64,000 nt of DNA from JAXGPF01 sp964463985 (GTDB lineage Bacteria > Verrucomicrobiota > Kiritimatiellia > JAAZAB01): positions 1 through 64,000 of the forward strand of contig CAYXEK010000007.1 in assembly GCA_964463985.1 (NCBI GenBank). Reading direction: 5' to 3'. Under the pieces are notes generated by a model, which made no database searches, was not told the DNA's origin, and saw only the letters and a program-made list of their open reading frames with translations. Made by a program: the position numbers and the translations under genes. Shown here in pieces: positions 19,567-27,628 of the stretch. How positions within the stretch are numbered: the stretch's first letter is position 1; each line of letters begins with the position of its first letter.

Positions 19567-20832
19567 TCATTGCTCATCAATATTCATTTCCGCCCAAGCT
19601 TCTTGCAACGCCTGGTCGCGGCGAATTCGCATGCAATCAAAAGCCAGGTTCCCGACATGCCGGGCGTAAAACGCATGGGGAATGCGGTCCGGCCGCAGAA
19701 CCCATTCGCGCAGATTGTCGTCATACGGCGGCGGCCGGACCGGCCGACCGGACTTTTTGATTGTCATGGCGATATTCCTGAAAACCACATCTTCAATCGG
19801 CATGCCGGGCAATCCGCAGATGAAAGCGCCACTTTCCGCAGTTATTTCCATATCATTGAAAACCAGATTTTTTATACATCCTTCCGCACCAGCGCCTGAG
19901 CCTATCCAAAACGGGATGTAAGCATCCATAAGCATATTGGAAAAGCGAATGTTTTCGATATCTGTTCCCCGGCCGCTGCTAGGGCTCCAACGGGAAACAA
20001 AATGTATACCTGTCCGACTGTTTCGGATAACGCAATTTGCGGCCGCGCAGTTGCGAACCACACCATTGCCCACACCTACCCTGAATGCGCATGTATCGGA
20101 GCTAAGCACGCAATTGGAGACAACCACATTCTCGCAGGCCATGTCCCGATGCTTCAGCCGCCCGTTATTGCCGCGGAAGGTAATACAATCATCACCGCTA
20201 TCAATAATGCAGTTCGTCACGACAACATTCCTGCAACTATCAATATCCAGCCCATCCCCGTTTGGTGTCGCGCGGGGGTTGCGGATACGGACATTGCGAA
20301 TAAATACGTCGGTGCAACCATGACAAAAACACGTCCAATACGTCGAATCATAGAGCGCCACTTCATCAATCTGAACGCGTTCGCACTCGCAGAAATAAAT
20401 CATCTGGCTCGGACGCTTGCCGTAAATGAAAATAAATTTGCCGGATTCTTCGTCTTTTTTGAAAAAAGCCCCGCTATTGCCGTCAATCGCTCCGCGCCCG
20501 CTGATGGCAACATCCTTAACTTCCAAGCCGACTATCAGATGCCCCCCTGTCGTCTTTTCAATCGCGCTAGCTGAGTTCTGTGGAAAGCAGTTTTCGCCGC
20601 AATAATCAACTAAATCCGGGCTACCCCGGATGATTGCTCCGGGCAACAGATGTAAATCCACACGATCTTTCAGAAACAGGGTTCCCGTCAGGAAAACTCC
20701 AGGGGGCACGATCACCCGCCCGCCGCCGCCCGCGGAACACCTGTCAATGGCGCTTTGGATGGAAGCCGTATCCTTGTGTGTTCCATCGCCAACAGCCCCA
20801 TAATCCCTAATGTCATGTAAATATGAAGTCAT
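19567..20832 (-). CDS. GH28 polygalacturonase-like glycosidase
   Basis: 421 residues, a near full-length GH28 beta-helix enzyme. The N-terminus DIRDYGAVGDGTHKDTASIQSAID is the standard GH28 opening. The catalytic region has NGDGLD (191-196; family NTDGxD) and SGDDC (212-216), which carry the acidic residues. The later RxK motif is not obvious (FRVGVGNG stands near it), so substrate preference may differ from pectate. There is no signal peptide, suggesting a cytoplasmic enzyme acting on oligosaccharides. The GC content is visibly low: the line at 20401-20460 has 25 G or C in 60. Upstream 20833-20926 is AT-rich. Confidence 0.88.
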   Translation of the reverse strand: MTSYLHDIRDYGAVGDGTHKDTASIQSAIDRCSAGGGGRVIVPPGVFLTGTLFLKDRVDLHLLPGAIIRGSPDLVDYCGENCFPQNSASAIEKTTGGHLIVGLEVKDVAISGRGAIDGNSGAFFKKDEESGKFIFIYGKRPSQMIYFCECERVQIDEVALYDSTYWTCFCHGCTDVFIRNVRIRNPRATPNGDGLDIDSCRNVVVTNCIIDSGDDCITFRGNNGRLKHRDMACENVVVSNCVLSSDTCAFRVGVGNGVVRNCAAANCVIRNSRTGIHFVSRWSPSSGRGTDIENIRFSNMLMDAYIPFWIGSGAGAEGCIKNLVFNDMEITAESGAFICGLPGMPIEDVVFRNIAMTIKKSGRPVRPPPYDDNLREWVLRPDRIPHAFYARHVGNLAFDCMRIRRDQALQEAWAEMNIDEQ

Positions 20833-20926
20833 GAGAGTTATTAAATATTTTCTATTGATGTTTTAAACTGCAAGTTTAAATCGATATTTCAATCGCGTCA
20901 ATTATCAAGGCGCAATATCTTTTGCA

Positions 20927-20989
20927 TCAACCTGGCACTCTTACACGGTGGCGCATGCCGATCAAACGGCTTTGCGCCTGTTTTGCCAT
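20927..20989 (-). pseudogene. Gene-start remnant: 20-codon ORF with ideal ribosome-binding site
   Basis: AGGAG stands 6 bases before an ATG at 20989. The frame reads MAKQAQSRLIGMRHRVRVPG and then stops at 20927. The well-formed start but very short frame suggests the 5' end of a gene whose body has been deleted, though a real small peptide cannot be excluded. The stop codon of the open frame upstream (20999) overlaps this ribosome-binding site, as in an operon. Confidence 0.35.
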
Positions 20990-20998
20990 GCGCGTCTC

Positions 20999-21186
20999 CT
21001 ATAACTTCAATTTTACGCAGCATGACTTCCCCCATGGGGCGCCTGCCTGCTCCACCGGCGGCCAGCTTTGTCCAGCACAGGCCTGAGCTTTGTCGAATCG
21101 CTCAATATTGCAGTTCCTGGATAAGTGATACACATACACCGACCCATCACCATGAATTGCCGTAGCGGCTTTATTCTGCGCTCCCG
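20999..21186 (-). pseudogene. Possible 3' remnant of a decayed gene
   Basis: On the minus strand a frame without an ATG stays open from inside the nitrilase stop region to TAG at 20999. Its codons (ATAIHGDGSVYVYHLS, RNCNIERFDKAQACAGQSWP) look protein-like rather than random. It ends in the ribosome-binding site of the mini-ORF at 20989. The 354-base interval 20833-21186 therefore seems to hold a fused 3' end and 5' start of lost genes and nothing else I can identify. Confidence 0.3.
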
Positions 21187-22155
21187 TTAAAATCCAGCCG
21201 GCACGCGTTCCCGGCGCATGGCGCGGGTTCGATTAAGCAAATCATCAATCGGCTCCACCTGGAATTCATCAAGAATGTCCGCGGCAGTCACATCCTCCCG
21301 ATCACAACAAAGCAGATGCAACGGTTCGCCCTCCACATGCTCCAACCGTACCGTATCGCCGTACTTGCGTTTTACCATCACAGCAAACGGTTCGGAATGT
21401 ATTCTGGGAGCGTAGTGATATATCTGAAAGTCGAGATTGACCCGGGCGGTAAAATAAGTTTGTATCCCGCTGTCAAACGATTTTTTAACAATCCCTCCAA
21501 TCGGATTGACGATGTAGGCTTCGCCGAATTCCACCGCGCTGGCCATATACATCCGGCAATCGCGCGCATACGCGGGCAAACGTGTACCGCCATGCATGGA
21601 CGACAGGAAACAGCATAGTTCAACTTTTTCCCGCCGATAAAACTCAAACAACTCCGGGAAATGCAAATCGAAACAAACGGCTATGCCGATCCGCCCAAAA
21701 TCGGTTTCGAATGCTATTGGAGCTTCGCCTGGCGTCACTTCGTGTTTGCTCATCTCGCTCGGAGCGGGAAATATCTTGTCGTAAACACCCGCCACGCGGC
21801 CTGCCCGGTCAAATAGGACGCCGGAATTAAACAAGCGCCCGGAAGCCGGATCAATCCTGCCGATACCGGCAGCGATATAAATGTTATATTGCCGGGCCTT
21901 GCGCGCCAAAAACTCCTGGATATAACCTTCGCCGGGAATTGGTTCGGCCAATTCTCGTCCCGTCATTTCGTGGCCGCTGTCGTCCATAAGCGAGTTTGAC
22001 AAAAAGTGCTCAGGCAGCAGCATTATATCCGGCTTATCCAAAGCGGCGCGATCAATCAGGAGTTCCCATATCTCGCGCACGCGGTCGCGTCCCTTACGGA
22101 CATCGTTAACTTTATTCATATACCGCATGGTTGCCACTTTTACCCAACGAGCCAT
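21187..22155 (-). CDS. Carbon-nitrogen hydrolase (nitrilase superfamily amidase)
   Basis: 322 residues with the complete nitrilase catalytic set: E49 in LLPEHF, K127 in YDKIFP and C161 in AVCFDLHFPELF. It should hydrolyse a non-peptide amide or carbamoyl bond in the cytoplasm (family knowledge); the substrate cannot be told. The start has a strong GGGGAGGGG ribosome-binding site. No signal peptide. It is the first gene of the 12.5-22.3 kb block, and its upstream region contains AAGGAGG-cgctt-ATG-GGG-TGA at about 22229-22217, another start with an immediate stop, suggesting rearrangement. Confidence 0.9.
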   Translation of the reverse strand: MARWVKVATMRYMNKVNDVRKGRDRVREIWELLIDRAALDKPDIMLLPEHFLSNSLMDDSGHEMTGRELAEPIPGEGYIQEFLARKARQYNIYIAAGIGRIDPASGRLFNSGVLFDRAGRVAGVYDKIFPAPSEMSKHEVTPGEAPIAFETDFGRIGIAVCFDLHFPELFEFYRREKVELCCFLSSMHGGTRLPAYARDCRMYMASAVEFGEAYIVNPIGGIVKKSFDSGIQTYFTARVNLDFQIYHYAPRIHSEPFAVMVKRKYGDTVRLEHVEGEPLHLLCCDREDVTAADILDEFQVEPIDDLLNRTRAMRRERVPAGF

Positions 22156-22273
22156 TGTCCCCTCCCCGACACTTATTTGCCAAAGTTGCTTTCAAAAACC
22201 CACTGAAAACTGATCACCCCATAAGCGCCTCCTTCAAAAGCATGTTAAATATCTATTTCAGACCCCATCATTC

Positions 22274-22455
22274 CCAACACCGCCATCACCCGTTTTTCTG
22301 AATTCATTATAAATCGTTTTATGTGATCCAATTTTAAAAGTCTTGGCCGGCGTGAAAGCCGGCCCTCCAAGAATACAAAAACCGCAGGTTTTTGGAAGTT
22401 TGGGTTACACCCCAGCCGTTCTGTGCGGACTTTTGAAATTGGCTCATGTGTTATG
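22274..22455 (-). repeat. Direct repeat, right copy, split by a 120-bp element
   Basis: 22274-22319 is identical to 12439-12484, and the match resumes at 22321-22325 (ATGTG) and 22446-22455 (ATGTGTTATG). The intervening bases are the mobile element at 22325-22445, flanked by duplicated ATGTG. On the minus strand the copy encodes the first 11 codons of a UroD-like protein (MNSEKRVMAVL) and then runs into unrelated codons and a stop, so it is a gene remnant. Confidence 0.88.
22325..22445 (+). mobile_element. MITE-like element, copy A
   Basis: 121 bases. The left end GATCCAATTTTAAAAGTC pairs with the right end GACTTTTGAAATTGGCTC. The first internal hairpin is GGCCGGC-gtgaaa-GCCGGCC, at the same place as GGTCGGG-gtgtaa-CCCGACC in other copies, so both strands of the stem changed together. 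ATGT(G) is present on both sides as a target duplication, and the duplicated flank at 12439-12495 shows the same site without the element. It is the most divergent full copy internally. Confidence 0.85.
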
Positions 22456-22481
22456 GTTTAAAAGTTTTATGGAGGAAACAT

Positions 22482-23483
22482 TCAAACGCAACCTTTAACT
22501 TCTTCGATGTTTCGCGTCCCCCCGTCCCGCGCGGCTTCCGCCACGCGGACGGCTTGCAATCCGTCCCGCAAATCCGGAGCGGCGGCCGGGCCGGAACGCA
22601 GCATTTCCACAAAGGCCGCGGTCTCGCCCAGCGTCCCGGTCTTTTCATAAAACGGCATTTCGGCCGGCGCCTGCCAGGCGAGGCTGATTTGTTTGCCTTC
22701 CCAGATTTCCAGGCGCCCGTTGTTCACATCCGCCAGCACATGGTAATTCTGGCCGAAGACTTCGTAGATTTCCTCGTGATGCCCGCCGTCAAACGCCATG
22801 GCGCAGTATCCTTCCAGGCCATTATTGAATTCCAGGCGCACGCCGGCATTGTTCATTCTTTCCGGAGCGCGGTTGGATGACACCGCCATCACCCGCGCCG
22901 GCGCCGCAAGCGACATGACCGTGTCGTAAACATGAATCCCGGTGGAATACATGTTTTCCGGCTCCACGCGGTGGTGGCGGACTATGCGCCCAAGAATCAA
23001 GTCCGGCGGCCGCTTTTCCCGCGCGCCGGCCAGCCAGTGCTGCGCCCGGGCCATGGCCGGGCCGAACCGCCGGTTGAACGACACCATGTTTTTCACGCCG
23101 CGGCGTTCGGCAATCTCCGCCAGCGCGGCCGTTTCGGCGGCCGACCAGCCCGGCGGCTTTTCGATCAGGGCGTTGAATCCGCGTTCCATGACGTCGCCGC
23201 CTACCCGGCGCAGCAGTCTCGGCCCGACGATCACCAGCACGCCATCCGGCTTTTCCCGGTCCAGCATGGCGGCATAATCATTGTCAGTGCGGGCGAACCC
23301 AAAATCCGCGGCATATTTTGACGCGCGCGCAGCGTCCAGGTCGCAGACCGCCGCCAGTTCCAGCGCGCCCGGCCGTTCACTCCGGATGCGAGAGAGCGCC
23401 TGGCCGTGGAACTGTGAATGCCCGCCCGCGCCGATCACGCAGATGCGCAGGGGAATATTGTTTTTTGTATGATTCTTGTGCAT
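22482..23483 (-). CDS. Gfo/Idh/MocA family NAD(P)-dependent oxidoreductase
   Basis: 333 residues. The N-terminal Rossmann fold opens with LRICVIGAGGHSQFHGQAL; the cofactor-site lysine is in ALIEKPPGWS, the family's EKP motif near residue 119. The C-terminal alpha/beta domain contains GIHVYDTVMSLA, where the histidine is the usual catalytic position. It probably oxidises or reduces a sugar or inositol derivative in the cytoplasm (family knowledge). It begins only 7 bases after the stop of the GntR-type regulator and is probably cotranscribed with it. Downstream it is separated from its likely former neighbour, the UroD-like gene, by the 9.8-kb block. Confidence 0.88.
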   Translation of the reverse strand: MHKNHTKNNIPLRICVIGAGGHSQFHGQALSRIRSERPGALELAAVCDLDAARASKYAADFGFARTDNDYAAMLDREKPDGVLVIVGPRLLRRVGGDVMERGFNALIEKPPGWSAAETAALAEIAERRGVKNMVSFNRRFGPAMARAQHWLAGAREKRPPDLILGRIVRHHRVEPENMYSTGIHVYDTVMSLAAPARVMAVSSNRAPERMNNAGVRLEFNNGLEGYCAMAFDGGHHEEIYEVFGQNYHVLADVNNGRLEIWEGKQISLAWQAPAEMPFYEKTGTLGETAAFVEMLRSGPAAAPDLRDGLQAVRVAEAARDGGTRNIEEVKGCV

Positions 23484-23490
23484 TTTGTGG

Positions 23491-24915
23491 CTATTCCCCT
23501 TTTTCGAATTCCAAGTTTAAATGATTGCCTGCCGCCAGCATCCGGTTGGCTTCCGCGGCAATGCGCCGGCAGGCTTGTTCCGGCGGTTCCACGCCCAGCC
23601 ATACAAGCTGCATACGGCTGTACACATGCTCAACCACCGATATCCGCGGCGCCGTCACCACCGGCTCGGCGTGTTCCAATTCATTCAAAAACACACCAAA
23701 CCCGGGAATTTTCTGCGCCATGCCGCGGCAGAACATTTCGCCTGTCTTGCGGTGGCAGGAAAAAGCATCGGCGCGTTCGGAAAGAAACAGTTGGTTTTCC
23801 GGCAGCAGCAGAAAGTTCAGCCAATCCCGCACCAACGCCGGCTGTTCAACCGCGCGCGGAATCATGCAGGCATCCAGCCGCAAATGCGTCGTACGGCGCG
23901 CGCCATGCGGCAGCGGCGCAAATCCCAGTTTAAATTTCTGCCGGGCATGCAGGAAACTGCGCGTCACCCAGGTGGTCAGGAAATGCCCATAATCAAATAA
24001 ATCCCCCAGGTTCGCCTTGAGCGACAGCGGCAGGCAGCACAGGTGTTTGACATGCCCCAGATCCGCCAGGAACTCGATCGCGCGGATAGCGGCGGACTGG
24101 TCCAGGAGACACCGTCGTCCGTCCGCGGAAAACAACTCGCCGCCGAACATCCGCACGAAAATCGGCCAGCGGTTCATGCCGGTGGACAGGATCATCGGGT
24201 AAGACCGGTAGCCGGCGCCCTTGGACTGATGCCGACGCAACCGCCGCACAAACTCATCCAAGGGGGAATCCGGCGAAAACTCCCCGGCCTTGGCAGAATA
24301 ATCCAGGTTCTGGCAGCTCACCACCGGGCTGGCATTCACCGGCAGCGCCAGCAGCCGGCCCGCCGACGTCCGGCAGGCGGCCACCGCGGCCGGCGCACAG
24401 GCCTCCGGGTCCCACTCAAGCTCCGGCAACTCCTCCAGGGGCAGAAACGCGCGGAAATATCTGGGATCGGTCAGATACTGCCGCACCATCCATTCGTTCA
24501 CAAACAGCAGGTCGGCGGATTCCAGAACATCCGCCCGCGTTTCCAGTTCCGGCTGCCCGAATTCCGTCAATTCCACCTGCAGATTCTGCCGGCGCGCCCC
24601 GAACTTCTGGAGCAACTCCAGCAGGGCGGCGTTCACCCGGGCGTTAAACGCGCTGGCGATGCGCAGTTTCCGGCGGGCGCGCATGATGTTCGGCGCGGCG
24701 GTCAGCGCCTTGGCGGTCAGCACCGTGCCCCGGCGGGACGCCCGCCGAAGCAACTGGCGATCGGCCAGCGTTTGCAGCGCCCGGTGCATGGTGGCGTAAC
24801 TGACGCGGTACCGCCGGCACAGGGCGGAGGCCGGCGGCAGTTTCTGCCCCGGCCGGCCATCCCGGCCGAAGTCGCGCAGCACCCGGTTGGCCAGATCAAT
24901 GTATTTTAAAGCCAT
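23491..24915 (-). CDS. GntR-type transcriptional regulator fused to a family 1 solute-binding domain
   Basis: 474 residues. Residues 1-75 are a GntR winged helix (GQKLPPASALCRRYRVSYATMHRALQTLADRQLLRRASRRGTVL). From about residue 85 the sequence follows an extracellular solute-binding protein of the MalE/UgpB type: RIASAFNARVNAALLELL, LLFVNEWMVRQYL, GRLLALPVNASPVVSCQN, FGGELFSADGRRCLLDQ, FAPLPHG, WLNFLLLPENQLFLSERADAFSCH. There is no signal peptide, so the binding domain is cytoplasmic and presumably senses a sugar. GGTGGTGGC precedes the ATG. It heads the minus-strand carbohydrate block and is likely its regulator (inference). Confidence 0.85.
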   Translation of the reverse strand: MALKYIDLANRVLRDFGRDGRPGQKLPPASALCRRYRVSYATMHRALQTLADRQLLRRASRRGTVLTAKALTAAPNIMRARRKLRIASAFNARVNAALLELLQKFGARRQNLQVELTEFGQPELETRADVLESADLLFVNEWMVRQYLTDPRYFRAFLPLEELPELEWDPEACAPAAVAACRTSAGRLLALPVNASPVVSCQNLDYSAKAGEFSPDSPLDEFVRRLRRHQSKGAGYRSYPMILSTGMNRWPIFVRMFGGELFSADGRRCLLDQSAAIRAIEFLADLGHVKHLCCLPLSLKANLGDLFDYGHFLTTWVTRSFLHARQKFKLGFAPLPHGARRTTHLRLDACMIPRAVEQPALVRDWLNFLLLPENQLFLSERADAFSCHRKTGEMFCRGMAQKIPGFGVFLNELEHAEPVVTAPRISVVEHVYSRMQLVWLGVEPPEQACRRIAAEANRMLAAGNHLNLEFEKGE

Positions 24916-24990
24916 GCCACCACCTTTTTTAATTAATCTATACTAAATACAAAAACCAGGCAAGCACATTTTTTGGGGCACGGCATATGC

Positions 24991-25018
24991 TTGACAAACA
25001 GTCTGGATTTGAGATTAT
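24991..25018 (+). promoter_or_regulatory. Probable sigma70 promoter of hisD-hisC
   Basis: TTGACA at 24991-24996, a 16-base spacer, and GATTAT at 25013-25018, 54 bases before the hisD start. The -35 is perfect and the -10 matches at four of six positions. Confidence 0.6.
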
Positions 25019-25071
25019 GAACAGGTTTTCGAAAAGCCGCCAGGCCAGTTTTTCAAGACTGACGCAGCAAC

Positions 25072-26457
25072 ATGGACGACCAAGTTTTGCTTAATTATCA
25101 GCAGCAGCCCGAGGCGGGCGGTCCGCCGCCGGCCTTCCCGCCCATCTTCAACTGGGCGCCGGATAACGCACCCCCGGAAGTCGCGGCGTTTTTCGCCCGG
25201 CCGGCCTTCGACCCCCGGGCCGAACAAATCGCCCGGGAAGCCCTGACGGACATTCAGGCCCGGGGCGACGCGGCCGTGCTGGATTGCATCCGCAAATTCG
25301 AAAACCAAACCCTGACCGCGGAAAATCTGCGCGTCTCCCGGGATGAACTTAATGCGGCGCGCGACCAAATGGACAGCGACTTCATCGCCGCCTGCCGGGA
25401 ATCCCACGGCCGGATCATGCAATTCGCCCGCGCGGGGATGAAGAAGGATTGGACCACCGCCACCCCCAAGGGCGGCGTGGTGGGCGAACAATTTTCGCCG
25501 CTGGAGCGCGTCGGCGCTTATATCCCCGGCGGCGCCGCGCCGCTGGTCTCCACCGCTCTTATGACCATCACGCTGGCCAAGGCGGCCGGGGTTCCGGAAA
25601 TCGCCGCCTGCTCGCCCGCGGCGGCGGACGGCGCGATGAACCCTTACCTGCTCTATGCCATAGAAACGGCCGGCGCCACGGAAATTTACCGTATCGGCGG
25701 CATCCAGGCCATCGGCGCCCTGGCCTACGGCACGCAGACCATCAGGAAGGTCCAGAAGATCGCCGGCCCGGGCGGCCCGTTCGTCACCGCCGCCAAGCGC
25801 CTGGTGTACGGCGCGGTGGCCCTGGACCTGGTGGCCGGTCCCAGTGAAATCGCCGTGCTGGCGGACGAAAGCGCCAAGCCCGACCAGGTGGCGGCGGACC
25901 TTTTGTCCCAGGCGGAACACGGCACCGGCAGCGAAAAAATCCTGCTGGTGACCACTGACGCCCGGCTGGCGCTGGCGGTTAGGCTGGAACTGGCGCGCCA
26001 GACGGCAACGCTTTCCCGCCGCTCCGCCATCCAAAGCGTCATCCGCGAAGGGGCGCTGATTATCGTGGTCAACCACCTGGATCACGGCATGGAATTATGC
26101 AACCGGTTCGCGCCGGAACACCTGGAAATCATCGTCCGCGAACCGCGCAACTGGCTGAAAAAAGTGCGCAATGCCGGCGCGGCGTTTATCGGCGCCTGGA
26201 CCCCGGAATGCGCCGGCGATTTCGTGGCCGGACCCAGCCACGTGCTCCCCACCGGCGGCGCCGCGGCCATGTTTTCCGGTTTGACGGCGGACGATTTCCG
26301 CAAACGCACCAGCGTCATTTCCTTTACCCGCGCCGATCTGCACGCAACGCTCGATACGATTGAGACCTTCGGCCGGGTGGAAGGGCTGGACGCCCACGCC
26401 CGCTCCGCGCGCATCCGGTTCGCCAAACCCTCGCCGCCAGCGGACGGTCCGGCATGA
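25072..26457 (+). CDS. hisD: Histidinol dehydrogenase
   Basis: 461 residues, slightly longer than the usual 430-440. It catalyses the last two steps of histidine synthesis, L-histidinol to L-histidine, in the cytoplasm with zinc and NAD. Diagnostic stretches are GAYIPGG, KIAGPGGPFVTAAKR, VAGPSEIAVLADE, LLSQAEHG, and FAPEHLEII with the catalytic glutamate and histidine. ECAGDFVAGPSHVLPTGGAA closes the active site. The ATG at 25072 has only a weak ribosome-binding site. The stop overlaps the hisC start by four bases (ATGA), so the two are coupled; the rest of the his genes are not in the window. Confidence 0.95.
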   Translation: MDDQVLLNYQQQPEAGGPPPAFPPIFNWAPDNAPPEVAAFFARPAFDPRAEQIAREALTDIQARGDAAVLDCIRKFENQTLTAENLRVSRDELNAARDQMDSDFIAACRESHGRIMQFARAGMKKDWTTATPKGGVVGEQFSPLERVGAYIPGGAAPLVSTALMTITLAKAAGVPEIAACSPAAADGAMNPYLLYAIETAGATEIYRIGGIQAIGALAYGTQTIRKVQKIAGPGGPFVTAAKRLVYGAVALDLVAGPSEIAVLADESAKPDQVAADLLSQAEHGTGSEKILLVTTDARLALAVRLELARQTATLSRRSAIQSVIREGALIIVVNHLDHGMELCNRFAPEHLEIIVREPRNWLKKVRNAGAAFIGAWTPECAGDFVAGPSHVLPTGGAAAMFSGLTADDFRKRTSVISFTRADLHATLDTIETFGRVEGLDAHARSARIRFAKPSPPADGPA

Positions 26458-27512
26458 ACATGCAAAACTCCGAAAAACTGATCCGTGCCAGCGTCCGGCG
26501 GATGCAGGGCTATACCCCGGGAGAACAGCCCGCCGACCCGGCGGTTATAAAGCTCAACACCAACGAGTGCCCCTACCCGCCTTCGCCCCGGGTGCTGGAG
26601 GCGCTCGCCGCTTACGCCGCCGACAGCCTCCGGCTTTACCCCGACCCGCTATGCAAAACCGTGCGCCGCGCCGTAGCCGATTTGCATCAGTGCGCCGTCG
26701 AACAGGTTTTTTTCGGCAACGGCTCGGATGAGATCCTGCGCCTGTGCGCCGAGGCTTTCGTGGAAAATGACGGCGCTATCGGCTATTTCGACCCGTCATA
26801 CTCGCTGTACCCGGTACTGACCCAAATCCGCGATGCCCGGGCGCTGCCGGTCCCGCTCAACCGCGCGCTGGACTGGCCCGATCCCGACCCGGCAGCCGCG
26901 GATTTGTTTTTCCTGACCAACCCCAACGCGCCCGGCGGGCGGCATTATCCGGCTGCGCAGGTGGAACAGTTCTGCCGCCAAGCGCGCGGCGTGGTGGTGA
27001 TTGACGAAGCTTACGTGGATTTCGCCGAGTTTGACTGCGCGCGGCTGGCGTTGACCCTGCCCAACACCCTGGCGCTGCGGACCCTGTCAAAATCATATTC
27101 CCTCGCCGGCCTGCGCGCCGGGTACGCGCTCGGCCCTCCGCCGCTGGTCGCGGCCATGTACAAGATCAAGGATTCCTACAATGTCAACCGGCTGACCCAG
27201 GCGCTGGCATTGGCGGCCGTCAAAGACCAGGCATACATGCGGACGCAAGTAGCCAGAATCAAGCAGACCCGGCGGCGCCTGGCGGAGGAATTGACGCGGA
27301 GGGGATGCGAGGTCTGGCCGTCGGCCGCCAATTTTCTCTGGTTGGCCCCGCCGGCGCCGGGCGCGGCGCGGCTGTATGATATGCTGAAGGAACGCGGCAT
27401 CCTGGTGCGCTACTTCCCCGGGCCGCGCACCGGGACCAACCTGCGCATCAGCATCGGCACGGATGACCAGACCGACCGGCTGCTGGAAACACTGAGCGCC
27501 CTGGGCCTTTGA
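26454..27512 (+). CDS. hisC: Histidinol-phosphate aminotransferase
   Basis: 352 residues of the fold type I PLP aminotransferases. It converts imidazole-acetol phosphate and glutamate to histidinol phosphate. KLNTNECPYPPSP near the N-terminus, FFGNGSDEIL, TNPNAPGG, VIDEAYVDF and the PLP lysine K213 in SKSYSLAGLRAGY are all as expected for HisC, as is the C-terminal NLRISIGT. It starts inside the hisD stop (ATGA). The reading frame is intact and of normal length. Confidence 0.93.
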   Translation: MNMQNSEKLIRASVRRMQGYTPGEQPADPAVIKLNTNECPYPPSPRVLEALAAYAADSLRLYPDPLCKTVRRAVADLHQCAVEQVFFGNGSDEILRLCAEAFVENDGAIGYFDPSYSLYPVLTQIRDARALPVPLNRALDWPDPDPAAADLFFLTNPNAPGGRHYPAAQVEQFCRQARGVVVIDEAYVDFAEFDCARLALTLPNTLALRTLSKSYSLAGLRAGYALGPPPLVAAMYKIKDSYNVNRLTQALALAAVKDQAYMRTQVARIKQTRRRLAEELTRRGCEVWPSAANFLWLAPPAPGAARLYDMLKERGILVRYFPGPRTGTNLRISIGTDDQTDRLLETLSALGL

Positions 27513-27591
27513 CCGCATGCGATGAACGGGTGCGCTTTCCGCTTGAGGCGGGTTGCGTCCGCAAACTGTTGACAGACCCTGAATATTGCGC

Positions 27592-27621
27592 TTGCCGCGC
27601 GCAACACCCAGATACTATATT
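27592..27621 (+). promoter_or_regulatory. Possible promoter giving a leaderless transcript of the ABC ATPase gene
   Basis: TTGCCG at 27592-27597, an 18-base spacer, TATATT at 27616-27621. The ATG at 27629 starts only 7 bases beyond the -10, where transcription should begin, and no Shine-Dalgarno sequence precedes it. Confidence 0.4.
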
Positions 27622-27628
27622 AGCCGGG

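Noticed and set aside
25015..26085. 356-residue minus-strand ORF opposite hisD
   Set aside because: It is a shadow of hisD in another frame, with no domain and repetitive G/H/R/Q content.
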